In this document: positions 7,177 to 15,338 of the stretch, in pieces
Layout of the letters: every line of letters begins with the position of its first letter
Position numbering within the stretch: the stretch's first letter is position 1
DNA from: CAZITB01 sp964542055
GTDB taxonomy: Bacteria > Planctomycetota > Phycisphaerae > Sedimentisphaerales > CAMDDF01
Direction: 5' to 3'
Length of the DNA stretch: 48,568 nucleotides
Assembly: GCA_964542055.1 (NCBI GenBank)
Contig: CAZITB010000006.1
Coordinates: 1-48,568, forward strand
Made by a program: the position numbers and the translations under genes
The notes under the pieces: model-generated
What the model saw: the letters and a program-made list of their open reading frames with translations, nothing else
Databases searched by the model: none
What the model was told of the DNA's origin: nothing

Positions 7177-8088
7177 ATGAAAAACGCTAATAAAATAGTC
7201 ATGGCCATTGTTGGCACTGTTTTGATAGTTGCCGCGGTTTTGAAAATTCACCAGATTTTAACCACGGTTATTCCGACTTTTGAACAGCTCCGCGCCGAAT
7301 ATACCGGGTTCGAACTGTTTATGCGGTCACTCGAATGCCGCGAACTGATGATCTTTCATGTTCCACTGGAAATGGGACTTGGTATCTGGATGATAAGCGG
7401 CATTTTCCGAAAAGCTGCGTGGCTGGTCGGGCTGATCACCTTTATATTTTTCGTATTTGTAACCGGCTACAAAGCCGTTCACGGTTACGCCGACTGCGGC
7501 TGTTTTGGAGTGGTAAAGATCGATCCGCTGATAACGCTTTTCGCCTTAGATATTCCGGTTGTCATTCTATTGGCTGTTTTCCGTCCAAAAGGCTATAAAC
7601 TTTTCCAATGGCCAAATAAAAAATATTTCCTCGCAGTCGCAATTCCATCCGTTATATTGCTGGTTGCGGTAACTGCATATTTACTTGCCGCCCCTCCTGT
7701 CGAGCCCGAACCTATCGAACAAGCCGGCACGGCATGGGACAAGCTTCCACATATTGAAAATTCGGACCAACTTAAAACGGGCATGTGGATTGTAACCTTG
7801 TTCCATTACAATTGCCCCGACTGCGAAGAGGCCATTCCCCGCTATATGGAGCAGGCATCGAACTTTGAAGGAGCGATAAATTTTGCATTTATTGAAGTTC
7901 CCCCCTATGGCGACATTTCGCATTTGCCGCTTGAGCAGGATTTGCCGGTATTTGTCGGTAAACTCGATGAGTCAAAAGACTGGATGATCCAGACGCCGCG
8001 GGTATTACTGTTGGTTGAAGGAATTGTCGAAGAAACCTGGGACGCATACGCCCCGACCATCGACGAAATTTTCCAGGCCATAGAATAA
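7177..8088 (+). CDS. MauE/DoxX-like membrane protein fused to a thioredoxin-like domain
   Basis: This 303-residue protein joins two parts. Residues 1-135 hold four likely membrane segments and the DCGCFG motif (106-111) followed by PLITLFALDI, as in the MauE family of methylamine-utilisation membrane proteins that pass electrons in disulfide chemistry. A fifth membrane segment (about 150-171) leads to a soluble domain with CPDC at 213-216 in a thioredoxin-like context (TLFHYNCPDCEEAIPRY), which would face the periplasm. The likely role is thiol-disulfide exchange outside the cytoplasm, possibly fed through thioredoxin reductase, which lies nearby on the other strand (8816-9820). Substrate unknown. 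Its stop codon abuts the stop of the convergent protease gene. Confidence 0.7.
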   Translation: MKNANKIVMAIVGTVLIVAAVLKIHQILTTVIPTFEQLRAEYTGFELFMRSLECRELMIFHVPLEMGLGIWMISGIFRKAAWLVGLITFIFFVFVTGYKAVHGYADCGCFGVVKIDPLITLFALDIPVVILLAVFRPKGYKLFQWPNKKYFLAVAIPSVILLVAVTAYLLAAPPVEPEPIEQAGTAWDKLPHIENSDQLKTGMWIVTLFHYNCPDCEEAIPRYMEQASNFEGAINFAFIEVPPYGDISHLPLEQDLPVFVGKLDESKDWMIQTPRVLLLVEGIVEETWDAYAPTIDEIFQAIE

Positions 8089-8799
8089 TTATTGATACCC
8101 TGACCCCGGGTAAAGCAGGTTCAACGCAAGCAGGTGAACCGGGCCAAATACGTAATCGAATAAATACCATGCGACCAGGATTCCAAATATTCTAACGTTT
8201 GGATGGTTTGTAAAATCTCGATACTTTTCAAGTGCCCTGCCCTCGAGAAAAAACTCCATTATCGCCCGCCCATCCAGCGGAGGAACCGGCATAAGATTGA
8301 AAACAAACAGCAGCAGATTAAGCGAGAACAATATACTAACAAATATCGCCGCACCCGTTGCAAATCCGTCATTGACAGCAGCGGTAACCGAAGAAAAGCC
8401 GATACTTTCAGGAGCATAGAAGATTCCAGCCAATATTCCGGCATGGATCAATCCCGCCGCAACCAAAACAAGCAGCAGATTACTTGTCGGGCCCGAAAAA
8501 GCCATTACCGCTGAACGTTTTGGGTATTTGTACGCCCATCGCGGATCATAAGGACAGCTGGCCCAGCCAAGCATCCATCCGCTGAAAGCAAACGAAAGCC
8601 ACGGCAAAATGACCATCCCGAACGGCTCGCGCTTGATATGCGGAATCGGATCAAGCGTAACCTGTCCGCCGTGATAAGCCGTCGGGTCGCCCAGCCGATA
8701 GGCCATAAACGCATGTGCCGCTTCGTGAAATGTCGCCGATATGATAAAAACAACATACCATGCCAGCCCCATCAGTATGACATCTGAACCTAGTTCCAT
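8089..8799 (-). CDS. Site-2 protease family intramembrane metalloprotease (M50B)
   Basis: This is a polytopic membrane protein of 236 residues with the zinc-binding HEAAH motif (25-29) inside a membrane helix and the second hallmark NLMPVPPLDG near residues 185-194, whose Asp completes the zinc site. Short members of this family cleave membrane-spanning substrates, often to release regulators. I place the start at the ATG at 8799 because GGAG stands five bases upstream; an ATG 12 codons earlier (8835) would overlap trxB and lacks a site. It is the last gene of a minus-strand operon behind trxB (16 bp gap). Substrate unknown. Confidence 0.82.
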   Translation of the reverse strand: MELGSDVILMGLAWYVVFIISATFHEAAHAFMAYRLGDPTAYHGGQVTLDPIPHIKREPFGMVILPWLSFAFSGWMLGWASCPYDPRWAYKYPKRSAVMAFSGPTSNLLLVLVAAGLIHAGILAGIFYAPESIGFSSVTAAVNDGFATGAAIFVSILFSLNLLLFVFNLMPVPPLDGRAIMEFFLEGRALEKYRDFTNHPNVRIFGILVAWYLFDYVFGPVHLLALNLLYPGSGYQ

Positions 8800-8815
8800 C
8801 CAATCTCCAAAATGT

Positions 8816-9820
8816 TTACCAGCCGCCCGGGCCAAGCAAGTCTTGAACTTCCTCTTTCCACCAGTCCGGATTACGGAAGTACTGTTTCATCATCATCGCC
8901 GCAACAACGCCGTCGCCAACCGCCGTGGCAAGCTGCATCGCCGCACCAATCCTGCAGTCGCCCGCGGCAAAAATACCCGGAACGCTTGTTCGCAAGTATC
9001 CGCAGTCGCACTTGATAAATCCCATATCTGTCAGCTCAACACCGCTGCCTTCAAGAAATTTGGTATTGGGCACCATTCCCACAAAAATGAAAACACCGTC
9101 ACATTCGAAATTCTCTTCCTGACCTGTCTTAACATTTTGAAGTTTCGCACCTTCAACTTTGGAGTCACCCTCGATGGAAGTAACAACCGTATCATATTTG
9201 ATATCGAGATTGGAATCAGGCTTTTTTGCAATATCTGTCAGCTCTTCGACAAGCACTTTCGTGGCCCTGAATTCATCCCGCCTGTGCACCAGCGTTACAT
9301 GCTTGGCAAATTTTGCCAAATGCAGGGTCTCTTCAACTGCGGTATTTCCGCCCCCTACCGCCAACACCTTTTTGCCCTTGAAAAAAGGCGCATCACACGT
9401 TCCGCAGTAGCTGACACCTGCGCCGGCACTTTTAAATTTATCTTCGCCAGGCACTCCCAGCTTGCGGTAATCGCTGCCCGGTGTAAGAATTACCACCCTC
9501 GAGTGGTACTCGTCTTTTTTGGTAGAAACTTTTATTAGACCGTCGCTCATTTTTTCTATTTTTTGGACCTCGGCATTATTTTGAACCTCGGTCCCAAAGT
9601 TCCTGGCCTGGGTCAGCATTTTCCCAATCAGATCCGGGCCGGAAATCTCTTCATAGCCGGGGTAGTTTTCTATCCGGTCGGTGTTATTGATCTGACCGCC
9701 GGGATAGAACTTTTCAAGTATCATTGTATTGAATCTGTCGCGAGAGCCATAAAGTGCCGCTGCCAGCCCTGCCGGCCCGCCGCCAATAATTAGACAATCA
9801 AAAATATTATCAAGTAACAT
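8816..9820 (-). CDS. trxB: Thioredoxin reductase (NADPH)
   Basis: This 334-residue flavoenzyme moves electrons from NADPH to thioredoxin in the cytoplasm. It has an FAD-binding GGGPAGL (13-19), a redox pair CGTC at 139-142, the NADPH-binding GGGNTAVEE, HRRDEFRA (phosphate-binding arginines, typical of NADPH), and a C-terminal FAD motif FAAGDC. The active site reads CGTCDA rather than the common CAxCDG, so the residue after the second Cys-Asp is Ala instead of Gly. Length is slightly above the usual 310-320 because of an extension after residue 310. It lies 10 bp after the unknown gene upstream and 16 bp before the protease gene, so it sits in the middle of the operon. Confidence 0.93.
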   Translation of the reverse strand: MLLDNIFDCLIIGGGPAGLAAALYGSRDRFNTMILEKFYPGGQINNTDRIENYPGYEEISGPDLIGKMLTQARNFGTEVQNNAEVQKIEKMSDGLIKVSTKKDEYHSRVVILTPGSDYRKLGVPGEDKFKSAGAGVSYCGTCDAPFFKGKKVLAVGGGNTAVEETLHLAKFAKHVTLVHRRDEFRATKVLVEELTDIAKKPDSNLDIKYDTVVTSIEGDSKVEGAKLQNVKTGQEENFECDGVFIFVGMVPNTKFLEGSGVELTDMGFIKCDCGYLRTSVPGIFAAGDCRIGAAMQLATAVGDGVVAAMMMKQYFRNPDWWKEEVQDLLGPGGW

Positions 9821-9830
9821 TGTTCACCTT

Positions 9831-11171
9831 TCAATTTGTATCGTAGCTTTCTATCAGTTGATCCCACATCGGGAAAAGCTTTTCAATTTCCCTTTTGTTG
9901 CTTAGCTCAATTTTGTAATTTAAAGTAACGTTTATCAATTCTACGAAATTACCGTATCGATCATAATAAACATGGTTAACCGAGTTGCTCTGATCCAAAC
10001 TGCTCATTCGCAAAACGCATCCATTTGCCTGCTCATCCAGTTTTTCCATCCGGGTAGGCACCAGCTTTCCCTGGGCTTCAAAAAAATCAACTACTATCGG
10101 CTCAGTCATATTGCCGCAGAAAAACTTACCCGCTTCAACAAAAAACTGATCAGCAATAAAGCGGTTCCAGATATCTAAACTCACAGACTGATCGTCTTTC
10201 AAAGCTTCATTCTGCGTGCCAAGTGCCGTAAGTGTCAACTTCGGATGATCATAAGATATTTCATGGATGTAAACTTCCTGGCCGGTTTGCCGCTCACGCC
10301 TGCCGGTCATTTCAAATTTCTTAAAACCATCAACATAGTTCAATGTCGATGCGTTTGTATATGGAATATTTGATGATACGAAATCATAACTTTTAATAAA
10401 TATAGACCGCTCCTGATTCAGCGTTGACATCTTCCTGCTCTCCAGGCTAAAGCCAAGCGGGTTATCATTGCTGTCCTTAATCAGGAAAACTCTGCCGCTG
10501 CCGGGATTATTTACAAAGTTTGACCGCAAAAAATTATCCGTAAATTCTATGCCCCTTTCAATTTCAGCCCGCTGGCAATAAGTTACCCCCTTTGAAATAG
10601 CCTTTATCAGGTTTTGGGCACTTTCAATGCTTCCGGTAGTCTCGATCATAATTTCAAGTTGACGCGACTGCCCTAAATCCGCCAGTGCCGCGACCCTGTT
10701 AACGGTCTGGTATTGAACCCGATTGCCCCTGACGATAAACGGCTGTTTTGTCATAAAGCTGACCCAGCTTATTTCCGGATCATCGCCAAACGCACCCTTT
10801 CTCAATATGCCGTACTCGCTGTAATCTTCCTGGAGTTGTTCAGCCCCTTTTTTCTCGCTTCCGTAGAGATTATACCTGTAAGTTATTACAGTACCGCCCT
10901 TTTGATTGGGATTCACCTTCCTGCAAAGCAGTTGAAAATAGAAATTGCTGTACTTCCACTGGTTCTCGCATTGCCAAAGCTCACCCTGGGGCGGCCTTAC
11001 GCTAAGCCCTGCTTGTTCGAGCTCAACCGGCGTGCCAAGTTCGACTTTGGACCGTTTTTCAACCAGTATATACGCCGCCGCCACCATCGCCAAAAGCAGC
11101 AAAAACATGGCAACTTTGTCGGCACCTTTTTTACTTAAAATATCTTTCATCGCAAAACTTATAAATTCCAA
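9831..11171 (-). CDS. Membrane-anchored protein of unknown function, first gene of the trxB operon
   Basis: I do not recognise this 446-residue protein. It has a short Lys-rich N terminus, one membrane segment (about 20-37), and then a long soluble domain of mixed character without repeats, predicted to lie outside the cytoplasm. Cys residues at LWQCENQW, LLCRKVN, TYCQRAE, FFCGN and GCVLR are spread through it and could form disulfides, which fits a place next to thioredoxin reductase. An ATG seven codons in (MKDILSKKG) is an equally good start; neither has a clear Shine-Dalgarno. It precedes trxB by 10 bp and is divergent from the PilZ gene. Confidence 0.6.
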   Translation of the reverse strand: MEFISFAMKDILSKKGADKVAMFLLLLAMVAAAYILVEKRSKVELGTPVELEQAGLSVRPPQGELWQCENQWKYSNFYFQLLCRKVNPNQKGGTVITYRYNLYGSEKKGAEQLQEDYSEYGILRKGAFGDDPEISWVSFMTKQPFIVRGNRVQYQTVNRVAALADLGQSRQLEIMIETTGSIESAQNLIKAISKGVTYCQRAEIERGIEFTDNFLRSNFVNNPGSGRVFLIKDSNDNPLGFSLESRKMSTLNQERSIFIKSYDFVSSNIPYTNASTLNYVDGFKKFEMTGRRERQTGQEVYIHEISYDHPKLTLTALGTQNEALKDDQSVSLDIWNRFIADQFFVEAGKFFCGNMTEPIVVDFFEAQGKLVPTRMEKLDEQANGCVLRMSSLDQSNSVNHVYYDRYGNFVELINVTLNYKIELSNKREIEKLFPMWDQLIESYDTN

Positions 11172-11289
11172 TAATTGCCGCTTAATTAACTTCTGTTATA
11201 GTATAGTCAAATGTTCAAGATTAAAAGAAATATTGCCGAAATTTCAATATAACTTCATTAATAAATATGCCTTGAGAAGGTAATTATAT

Positions 11290-12045
11290 ATGGTAGAGCC
11301 CGAAATTCTCACCCAGGATTCATTAAAACTAGCCCTTGAAGATGCTAAAAACAGCAGTTTGAAGGTCAATATTCGTTTTCAGCTAAACCAGAAGTGGAAA
11401 ACCGCCTCCGCTGCGATCAATTCTCTAGAAGCCGACTGGATACAGTTGGATGTCCATGAAAACAAGATCGACTGCACCGAACTTTTAAAAAAAGACCAAC
11501 CAGTCGGTATATCATTCAAGAAAGACCATTCAAGATTTCTATTTCACAGCAAAGTAGTATCCTGCAACTGCGATAATAAGTCTTTGTCGATGGAAATGCC
11601 CGATAAAATCGAAAAACTGCCCCGAAGAAGCTTCATCCGAGTCGGAGCACCTTCAAATTTGGTTATTAACGTCATTTTCTGGCATCGAGGATATGACGAC
11701 GATAAAGATTTTATCCCGCAGGAAAACGTCTGGCAGGGAAAACTGGAAAACCTCTCGGCAGGCGGTATGAAAATCCTTATCCCTTCGGAAAAAATGGATT
11801 TTTTCACGCCGGGCCAGATTATCGGCTTGCAGTTTACCCCCATGCCGTACGAAAAACCGATTTTGCTCGAAGGACTGGTTCGTCATCTCGAACAGGCCGA
11901 CCACCATTGCGAAATTGGTGTAGAGTTTCTGGGAATCGAAGCCGGCTGGAAAGGCACCGAAAAAAGAAACAGACTTCTGCAAACTGTAGATAAATATGGA
12001 AAACTCCAGCAACCCGACCAAAACCAACCAACCCACGAGGACTGA
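11290..12045 (+). CDS. PilZ-domain c-di-GMP effector, YcgR-like
   Basis: This 251-residue cytoplasmic protein has a YcgR-like N-terminal part (about 1-105) and a PilZ domain (about 110-235). Both c-di-GMP binding motifs are intact: RRSFIR at 112-117 (RxxxR) and NLSAGG at 154-159 ([DN]xSxxG). The layout matches flagellar-brake or exopolysaccharide effectors, which change activity on binding cyclic di-GMP. No motility or polysaccharide gene stands nearby, so the target is open; the PEP-CTERM proteins in this window hint at a matrix lifestyle. GAGAAGG lies nine bases before the ATG. It is the last ordinary gene before the AT-rich restriction-modification island. Confidence 0.82.
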   Translation: MVEPEILTQDSLKLALEDAKNSSLKVNIRFQLNQKWKTASAAINSLEADWIQLDVHENKIDCTELLKKDQPVGISFKKDHSRFLFHSKVVSCNCDNKSLSMEMPDKIEKLPRRSFIRVGAPSNLVINVIFWHRGYDDDKDFIPQENVWQGKLENLSAGGMKILIPSEKMDFFTPGQIIGLQFTPMPYEKPILLEGLVRHLEQADHHCEIGVEFLGIEAGWKGTEKRNRLLQTVDKYGKLQQPDQNQPTHED

Positions 12046-12076
12046 AACATATAAATTCAAAAACGCATTAGATCGG

Positions 12077-12104
12077 TTGATTTTGAACAAACCTCTGATA
12101 TAAT
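12077..12104 (+). promoter_or_regulatory. Promoter of the methyltransferase gene, predicted leaderless
   Basis: TTGATT (12077-12082), a 16-bp spacer and TATAAT (12099-12104). Only six bases separate TATAAT from the ATG at 12111, so the transcript should start at or beside the A of the start codon. There is no Shine-Dalgarno. Confidence 0.6.
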
Positions 12105-12110
12105 GTTGCT

Positions 12111-13031
12111 ATGAGTGAAATATCTAAACATTATCAACCAAGTAACGAAATAACTCTCTTCGAAGGCAACTGTCTTGATTTCTTGAAAGAATTACCTGAT
12201 AATTCTATTCAATTAATTGTTACTTCTCCTCCATATAATATTGGTAAAGAATATGAGAAGAAATTAAATTTGAACGATTATATCCGCTCGCAGGAAGTTG
12301 TAATCAAACAATGCTATCGTGTACTAAAGACTGAAGGGCATATTTGCTGGCAGGTAGGCAATTATACGAACAAAGGTTCTATAATTCCTTTAGATACAAT
12401 CCTTTATCCTGTTTTTTCCGATCTGAATTTGAAAATGCGGAACAGAATAATCTGGCATTTTGAACATGGATTACATTGCAAGAATAGGTTTTCAGGAAGA
12501 TATGAAACAATTATGTGGTTTACTAAATCAGATGATTACTATTTTAATCTTGATCCAGTAAGAATACCTCAAAAGTATCCTGGCAAAAAATATTTCAAAG
12601 GTCCTAAAGCTGGACAATACTCTTGCAATCCTTTAGGGAAAAATCCAGGAGATATTTGGACTATACCTAATGTTAAATGTAACCATGTTGAAAAAACTGA
12701 ACACCCTTGCCAATTTCCAATTGAATTAGTTGAACGCTTGGTCCTTTCGATGACCAAAGAACAAGACGCAGTATTTGATCCATTTTGTGGCGTTTCATCT
12801 GCAATACTTGCAGCAATTCTCAATAATAGAAAAGGGCACGGGGCTGAAATAAATGATAAGTATTTAAAAATAAGCAAAGAAAGAATCAAAAAGGCTTTAA
12901 ATGGTAATCTCAAGGTAAGGCCGATGTTAAAACCTGTTTATGATCCTAGGGAAGCTGGGAAAAAATTAACGACTGCACCGTGGCTCAAGGAGGAAAGTAA
13001 TGAAAATTGCAAATATCTATTCACACCTTAA
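12111..13031 (+). CDS. Type II DNA methyltransferase (beta-type motif order, N4-cytosine or N6-adenine)
   Basis: This 306-residue amino-methyltransferase has the catalytic motif TSPPY at 38-42 before the AdoMet-binding motif DPFCG at 223-227, the order of the beta class. TSPPY occurs in N4-cytosine and some N6-adenine enzymes. The partner nuclease is BglII-like, and methylases of that group modify N4-cytosine, so I lean to N4-C in a GATC-centred site. The gene overlaps the nuclease gene by 32 bp. Counting two sample 60-base lines gives about 25-33% GC here against 57% in a recJ line, and the codons favour A/T ends, so the pair looks acquired. The start has no ribosome site but lies six bases after TATAAT. 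Confidence 0.85.
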   Translation: MSEISKHYQPSNEITLFEGNCLDFLKELPDNSIQLIVTSPPYNIGKEYEKKLNLNDYIRSQEVVIKQCYRVLKTEGHICWQVGNYTNKGSIIPLDTILYPVFSDLNLKMRNRIIWHFEHGLHCKNRFSGRYETIMWFTKSDDYYFNLDPVRIPQKYPGKKYFKGPKAGQYSCNPLGKNPGDIWTIPNVKCNHVEKTEHPCQFPIELVERLVLSMTKEQDAVFDPFCGVSSAILAAILNNRKGHGAEINDKYLKISKERIKKALNGNLKVRPMLKPVYDPREAGKKLTTAPWLKEESNENCKYLFTP

Positions 13032-13611
13032 TGGTTTAGAGTGGCTAATTGTTCACCATAAAAATATTTGGGATGAGATACAAGAAACTATTTCTCAAGT
13101 TGATGCTTCCAAATATAAGACAAAAGTGAGTAAAGAAAGTAAAACCAAAGGAAAATATTTATATTCTCCAATCGAAATTAATAAAGCCTTTAAATCCAAA
13201 TTCAATTCTGCAGGATGGTCAGAGAGCAGAACAGGCTACTGGGTAACAGATGATCATAAACTTATAAAGAGAACTTTAACTCTCAAACCGCAACAACAGA
13301 AAACAGAAATAGAAGATGCCGGTAAAAGGCCTATTTATTCCTATAACCAAACTGATTTTGTAAAGAAAAGGATTGCTGTCGAAGTCCAGTTGGGGAAATA
13401 TAGTTTTATAGCTTATGATCTTTTTGTAAAACATTTAGCTTTTTATGTAGGTGATGAAATTGATCTTGGAATAGAAATTCTGCCAATGAAAAGTATGCAA
13501 GGAGAAATGTCTTCGGGGCCTGGCTATTATGAGGGTGCTATATATGATGTTGTTAGGCAAGGCAGAGGGGTTCCAGCTGTACCTTTGATAATAATCGGTC
13601 TTGTACCATAA
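13000..13611 (+). CDS. BglII/BstYI-like type II restriction endonuclease
   Basis: This 203-residue protein follows the methyltransferase with a 32-bp overlap. The decisive sign is D119-x8-E128-x-Q130 (start of the run: TDFVKKRIAVEVQ), which has the exact spacing of the BglII catalytic residues Asp84, Glu93 and Gln95; Gln in place of the usual Lys is the hallmark of that group. The length is close to BglII and BstYI (about 200-223). Those enzymes cut AGATCT and RGATCY, so a GATC core is the likely target; AGATCT occurs in this window (for example near 1183 and 24176), so the host would need protection. A strong AAGGAGG stands six bases before the ATG, unlike the methylase. Identification is by motif only. 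Confidence 0.75.
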   Translation: MKIANIYSHLNGLEWLIVHHKNIWDEIQETISQVDASKYKTKVSKESKTKGKYLYSPIEINKAFKSKFNSAGWSESRTGYWVTDDHKLIKRTLTLKPQQQKTEIEDAGKRPIYSYNQTDFVKKRIAVEVQLGKYSFIAYDLFVKHLAFYVGDEIDLGIEILPMKSMQGEMSSGPGYYEGAIYDVVRQGRGVPAVPLIIIGLVP

Positions 13612-13613
13612 TT

Positions 13614-13949
13614 TCAATACTCTCTGTCGGCTTTGGCTGCGAAGATAAAATCGCTTTCGTGCAAACCGCCGATCTTGTGTGTCCATACAGTCAGCTTCAC
13701 TTTGCCCCATGCCAGGAAAATATCGGGATGATGGCCCTGATCTTCAGCAACGGCTCCAACGCGATTTACAAAATCAAGGCCCTCCTTGAAATTTTTGAAC
13801 TTATAGACCTTTTCCAGCTTTTTGCCTTCGATAACCTGCCAGCCCTCGCCAAGCTGCTCCAAAAGCGGCTTTATACCTGTTTCATCAAGCGGCTCCACAC
13901 CGCCCTTGCAAGCTGTGCATTGCTTGTCGGCCAAATCACATTTTTCCAT
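13614..13949 (-). CDS. phhB: 4a-hydroxytetrahydrobiopterin dehydratase (pterin carbinolamine dehydratase)
   Basis: This 111-residue protein matches the PCD/DCoH family: an N-terminal CxxCKGGVEPL segment, then EGKKLEKVYKFKNFKEGLDFV, the active-site run DQGHHPDI with two His, W-x-K-V-x-L-T-V-WTH and the closing LHESDFIFAAKAD. The enzyme dehydrates 4a-hydroxy-tetrahydropterin, recycling the cofactor of aromatic hydroxylases; in many bacteria without such hydroxylases it supports molybdopterin-linked or other pterin metabolism. The N terminus has four Cys (CDLADKQCTACKGG is unusual and could hold a metal). The stop lies two bases from the end of the nuclease gene (convergent), and 16 bp separate it from the upstream amidase gene. 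Confidence 0.9.
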   Translation of the reverse strand: MEKCDLADKQCTACKGGVEPLDETGIKPLLEQLGEGWQVIEGKKLEKVYKFKNFKEGLDFVNRVGAVAEDQGHHPDIFLAWGKVKLTVWTHKIGGLHESDFIFAAKADREY

Positions 13950-13965
13950 GTCAAATCTCCTTTGA

Positions 13966-14733
13966 TTACATTTGGCAAATCGCGTCAGCTAACGCCCTGG
14001 CTATCCGCGACTGATACCACGATGAGTTTAGTTTTTTGGCATCCTGCCAGTTTGTCAAATATCCGCATTCAACCAGTACTGCCGGTCGCGAATGATTTAC
14101 CAGAACCTTGTAATCGGCCCGTCTCACTCCGCGACAATCAAAACCCCAGTCGTTAAGCGTAGAATGCATTTTCATCGATGCAATCCGGCTTTGACTGGAA
14201 GCACCACGCGCAATATAGAGCGTAGGACCCTGAGCCGAAGTATTTCCAGGCGCTGAATCGGCATGTACTGAAACAAAAAGATCTGCATTGTACCTATCAG
14301 CTATCGCCGCGCGCTCTTCAAGCTCAAGAAACCGGTCATCGCTTCTGGTCATGATCACCCTTGCCCCGCACTTTTCAAGATTTTGAGCAAGCTCTCTGCC
14401 GATAGCAAGTACAATCCTTTTTTCAGGTACCGAAGAATAGCCCACTTCCCCAGCACCAGGATCTTTGCCGCCGTGGCCGGGATCGACAATAATAGTTTTA
14501 CCGCTTAGAGAAATATTAGAATAGAAACTGTTGTCAGTTTTTGCTATTGCATGTTTCCGCTTATATGTATTGGTAAGCGGCTGATTTTTATACAATGTGG
14601 GTCTATAAACCGGCCTGGAATCAACAATAGCAGGGGCCGAATACTCCTCCTGCTGAATACAGCCCGAAAAACCAAAAACAAAACATAAAACAACTAAAAT
14701 AACCGAAAAACGACAGGCAATCGACACGATCAC
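13966..14733 (-). CDS. N-acetylmuramoyl-L-alanine amidase (Amidase_3), lipoprotein
   Basis: This 255-residue cell-wall hydrolase cuts the bond between MurNAc and L-Ala of peptidoglycan. A lipoprotein signal ends at FSGC with lipidated Cys25. The catalytic domain has the zinc ligands and catalytic Glu of the family: DPGHGGKDPG (His), PEKRIVLAIG (Glu), VSVHADS (His) and VLVECGYLTN (Glu). Between signal and domain is a Pro/Tyr-rich linker of about 50 residues. A lipid-anchored AmiC-type amidase suits a diderm cell with peptidoglycan. It is upstream of phhB by 16 bp and probably drives a two-gene transcript, though the functions are unrelated. It is divergent from the Rrf2 operon. Confidence 0.88.
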   Translation of the reverse strand: MIVSIACRFSVILVVLCFVFGFSGCIQQEEYSAPAIVDSRPVYRPTLYKNQPLTNTYKRKHAIAKTDNSFYSNISLSGKTIIVDPGHGGKDPGAGEVGYSSVPEKRIVLAIGRELAQNLEKCGARVIMTRSDDRFLELEERAAIADRYNADLFVSVHADSAPGNTSAQGPTLYIARGASSQSRIASMKMHSTLNDWGFDCRGVRRADYKVLVNHSRPAVLVECGYLTNWQDAKKLNSSWYQSRIARALADAICQM

Positions 14734-14835
14734 ACTCCTATAACTAACCTCAATTGATTTACATTACTTTAATCGACCATCAACCATCACCGCTAGAATT
14801 TTTTTTGAAAGAATCAAAATTTTTCCAAACAGGGG

Positions 14836-14870
14836 TTGACAAAATCCGTATATAGGACTAGAATAGTCTT
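14836..14870 (+). promoter_or_regulatory. Promoter with overlapping Rrf2-type operator
   Basis: TTGACA (14836-14841), a 17-bp spacer and TAGAAT (14859-14864). The palindrome AGGACTA-gaa-TAGTCTT (14854-14870) covers the -10 hexamer; its core GACTA/TAGTC is perfect. Its place fits repression of the operon by its own first gene, the Rrf2 regulator. Confidence 0.65.
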
Positions 14871-14897
14871 AGTTAGCTATGAAAGGTAAATTTAAAT

Positions 14898-15338
14898 ATG
14901 AATTTCTTGAAACAAAATAGCGATTACGCACTCAGGATTATGGCAAGCCTTGGGCAGCATTCCGGGCCGAAACATTCAGTAAGTGCTAAAAAGCTGGCAG
15001 AGCTTGAGGATATTTCTGAGCAGTTTACTGCCAAAATTCTCCAAAAGCTCTCAAAAGCAGGATTGGTGGAATCGGAAATGGGCGCAAAAGGCGGATATAG
15101 GATATCCAAAAAGCCGCATCAGATTTCGATGCTCGATGTAATCAAGACAATGCAGGGTCCTTTGGCACTGAACCACTGTTCACCGGCTATGGATACATGT
15201 CCGAGAAAGCCAACTTGCCCGATCGCAAAATTTGTATGCCTGCTTGAAGAAGATATTGCCCAAAAACTTTCGTCAATAACAATAAAGGACATCATCGAAA
15301 ACGATAACCTAATGAAGGGGAACAAAAATGACAGCTAA
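14898..15338 (+). CDS. Rrf2-family iron-sulfur transcriptional regulator
   Basis: This 146-residue DNA-binding protein has the Rrf2 layout: winged helix at about 1-70 with the wing motif GAKGGYRISK (62-71), a dimer helix, and three Cys at 94, 101 and 107 (C-x6-C-x5-C) that would hold an Fe-S cluster, as in IscR and NsrR. Cluster loss or nitrosylation would release DNA. The genes behind it (cupin, hcp, ferredoxin) suggest sensing of nitric oxide or redox stress, and the palindrome over its own promoter suggests autorepression. It overlaps the cupin gene by 11 bp. The inducer is inferred. Confidence 0.88.
   Translation: MNFLKQNSDYALRIMASLGQHSGPKHSVSAKKLAELEDISEQFTAKILQKLSKAGLVESEMGAKGGYRISKKPHQISMLDVIKTMQGPLALNHCSPAMDTCPRKPTCPIAKFVCLLEEDIAQKLSSITIKDIIENDNLMKGNKNDS

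Noticed and set aside
12071..12074. GATC in the methylase promoter as a self-control site
   Set aside because: The flanks (A-GATC-G) do not match AGATCT or RGATCY, and the enzyme's specificity is not known.
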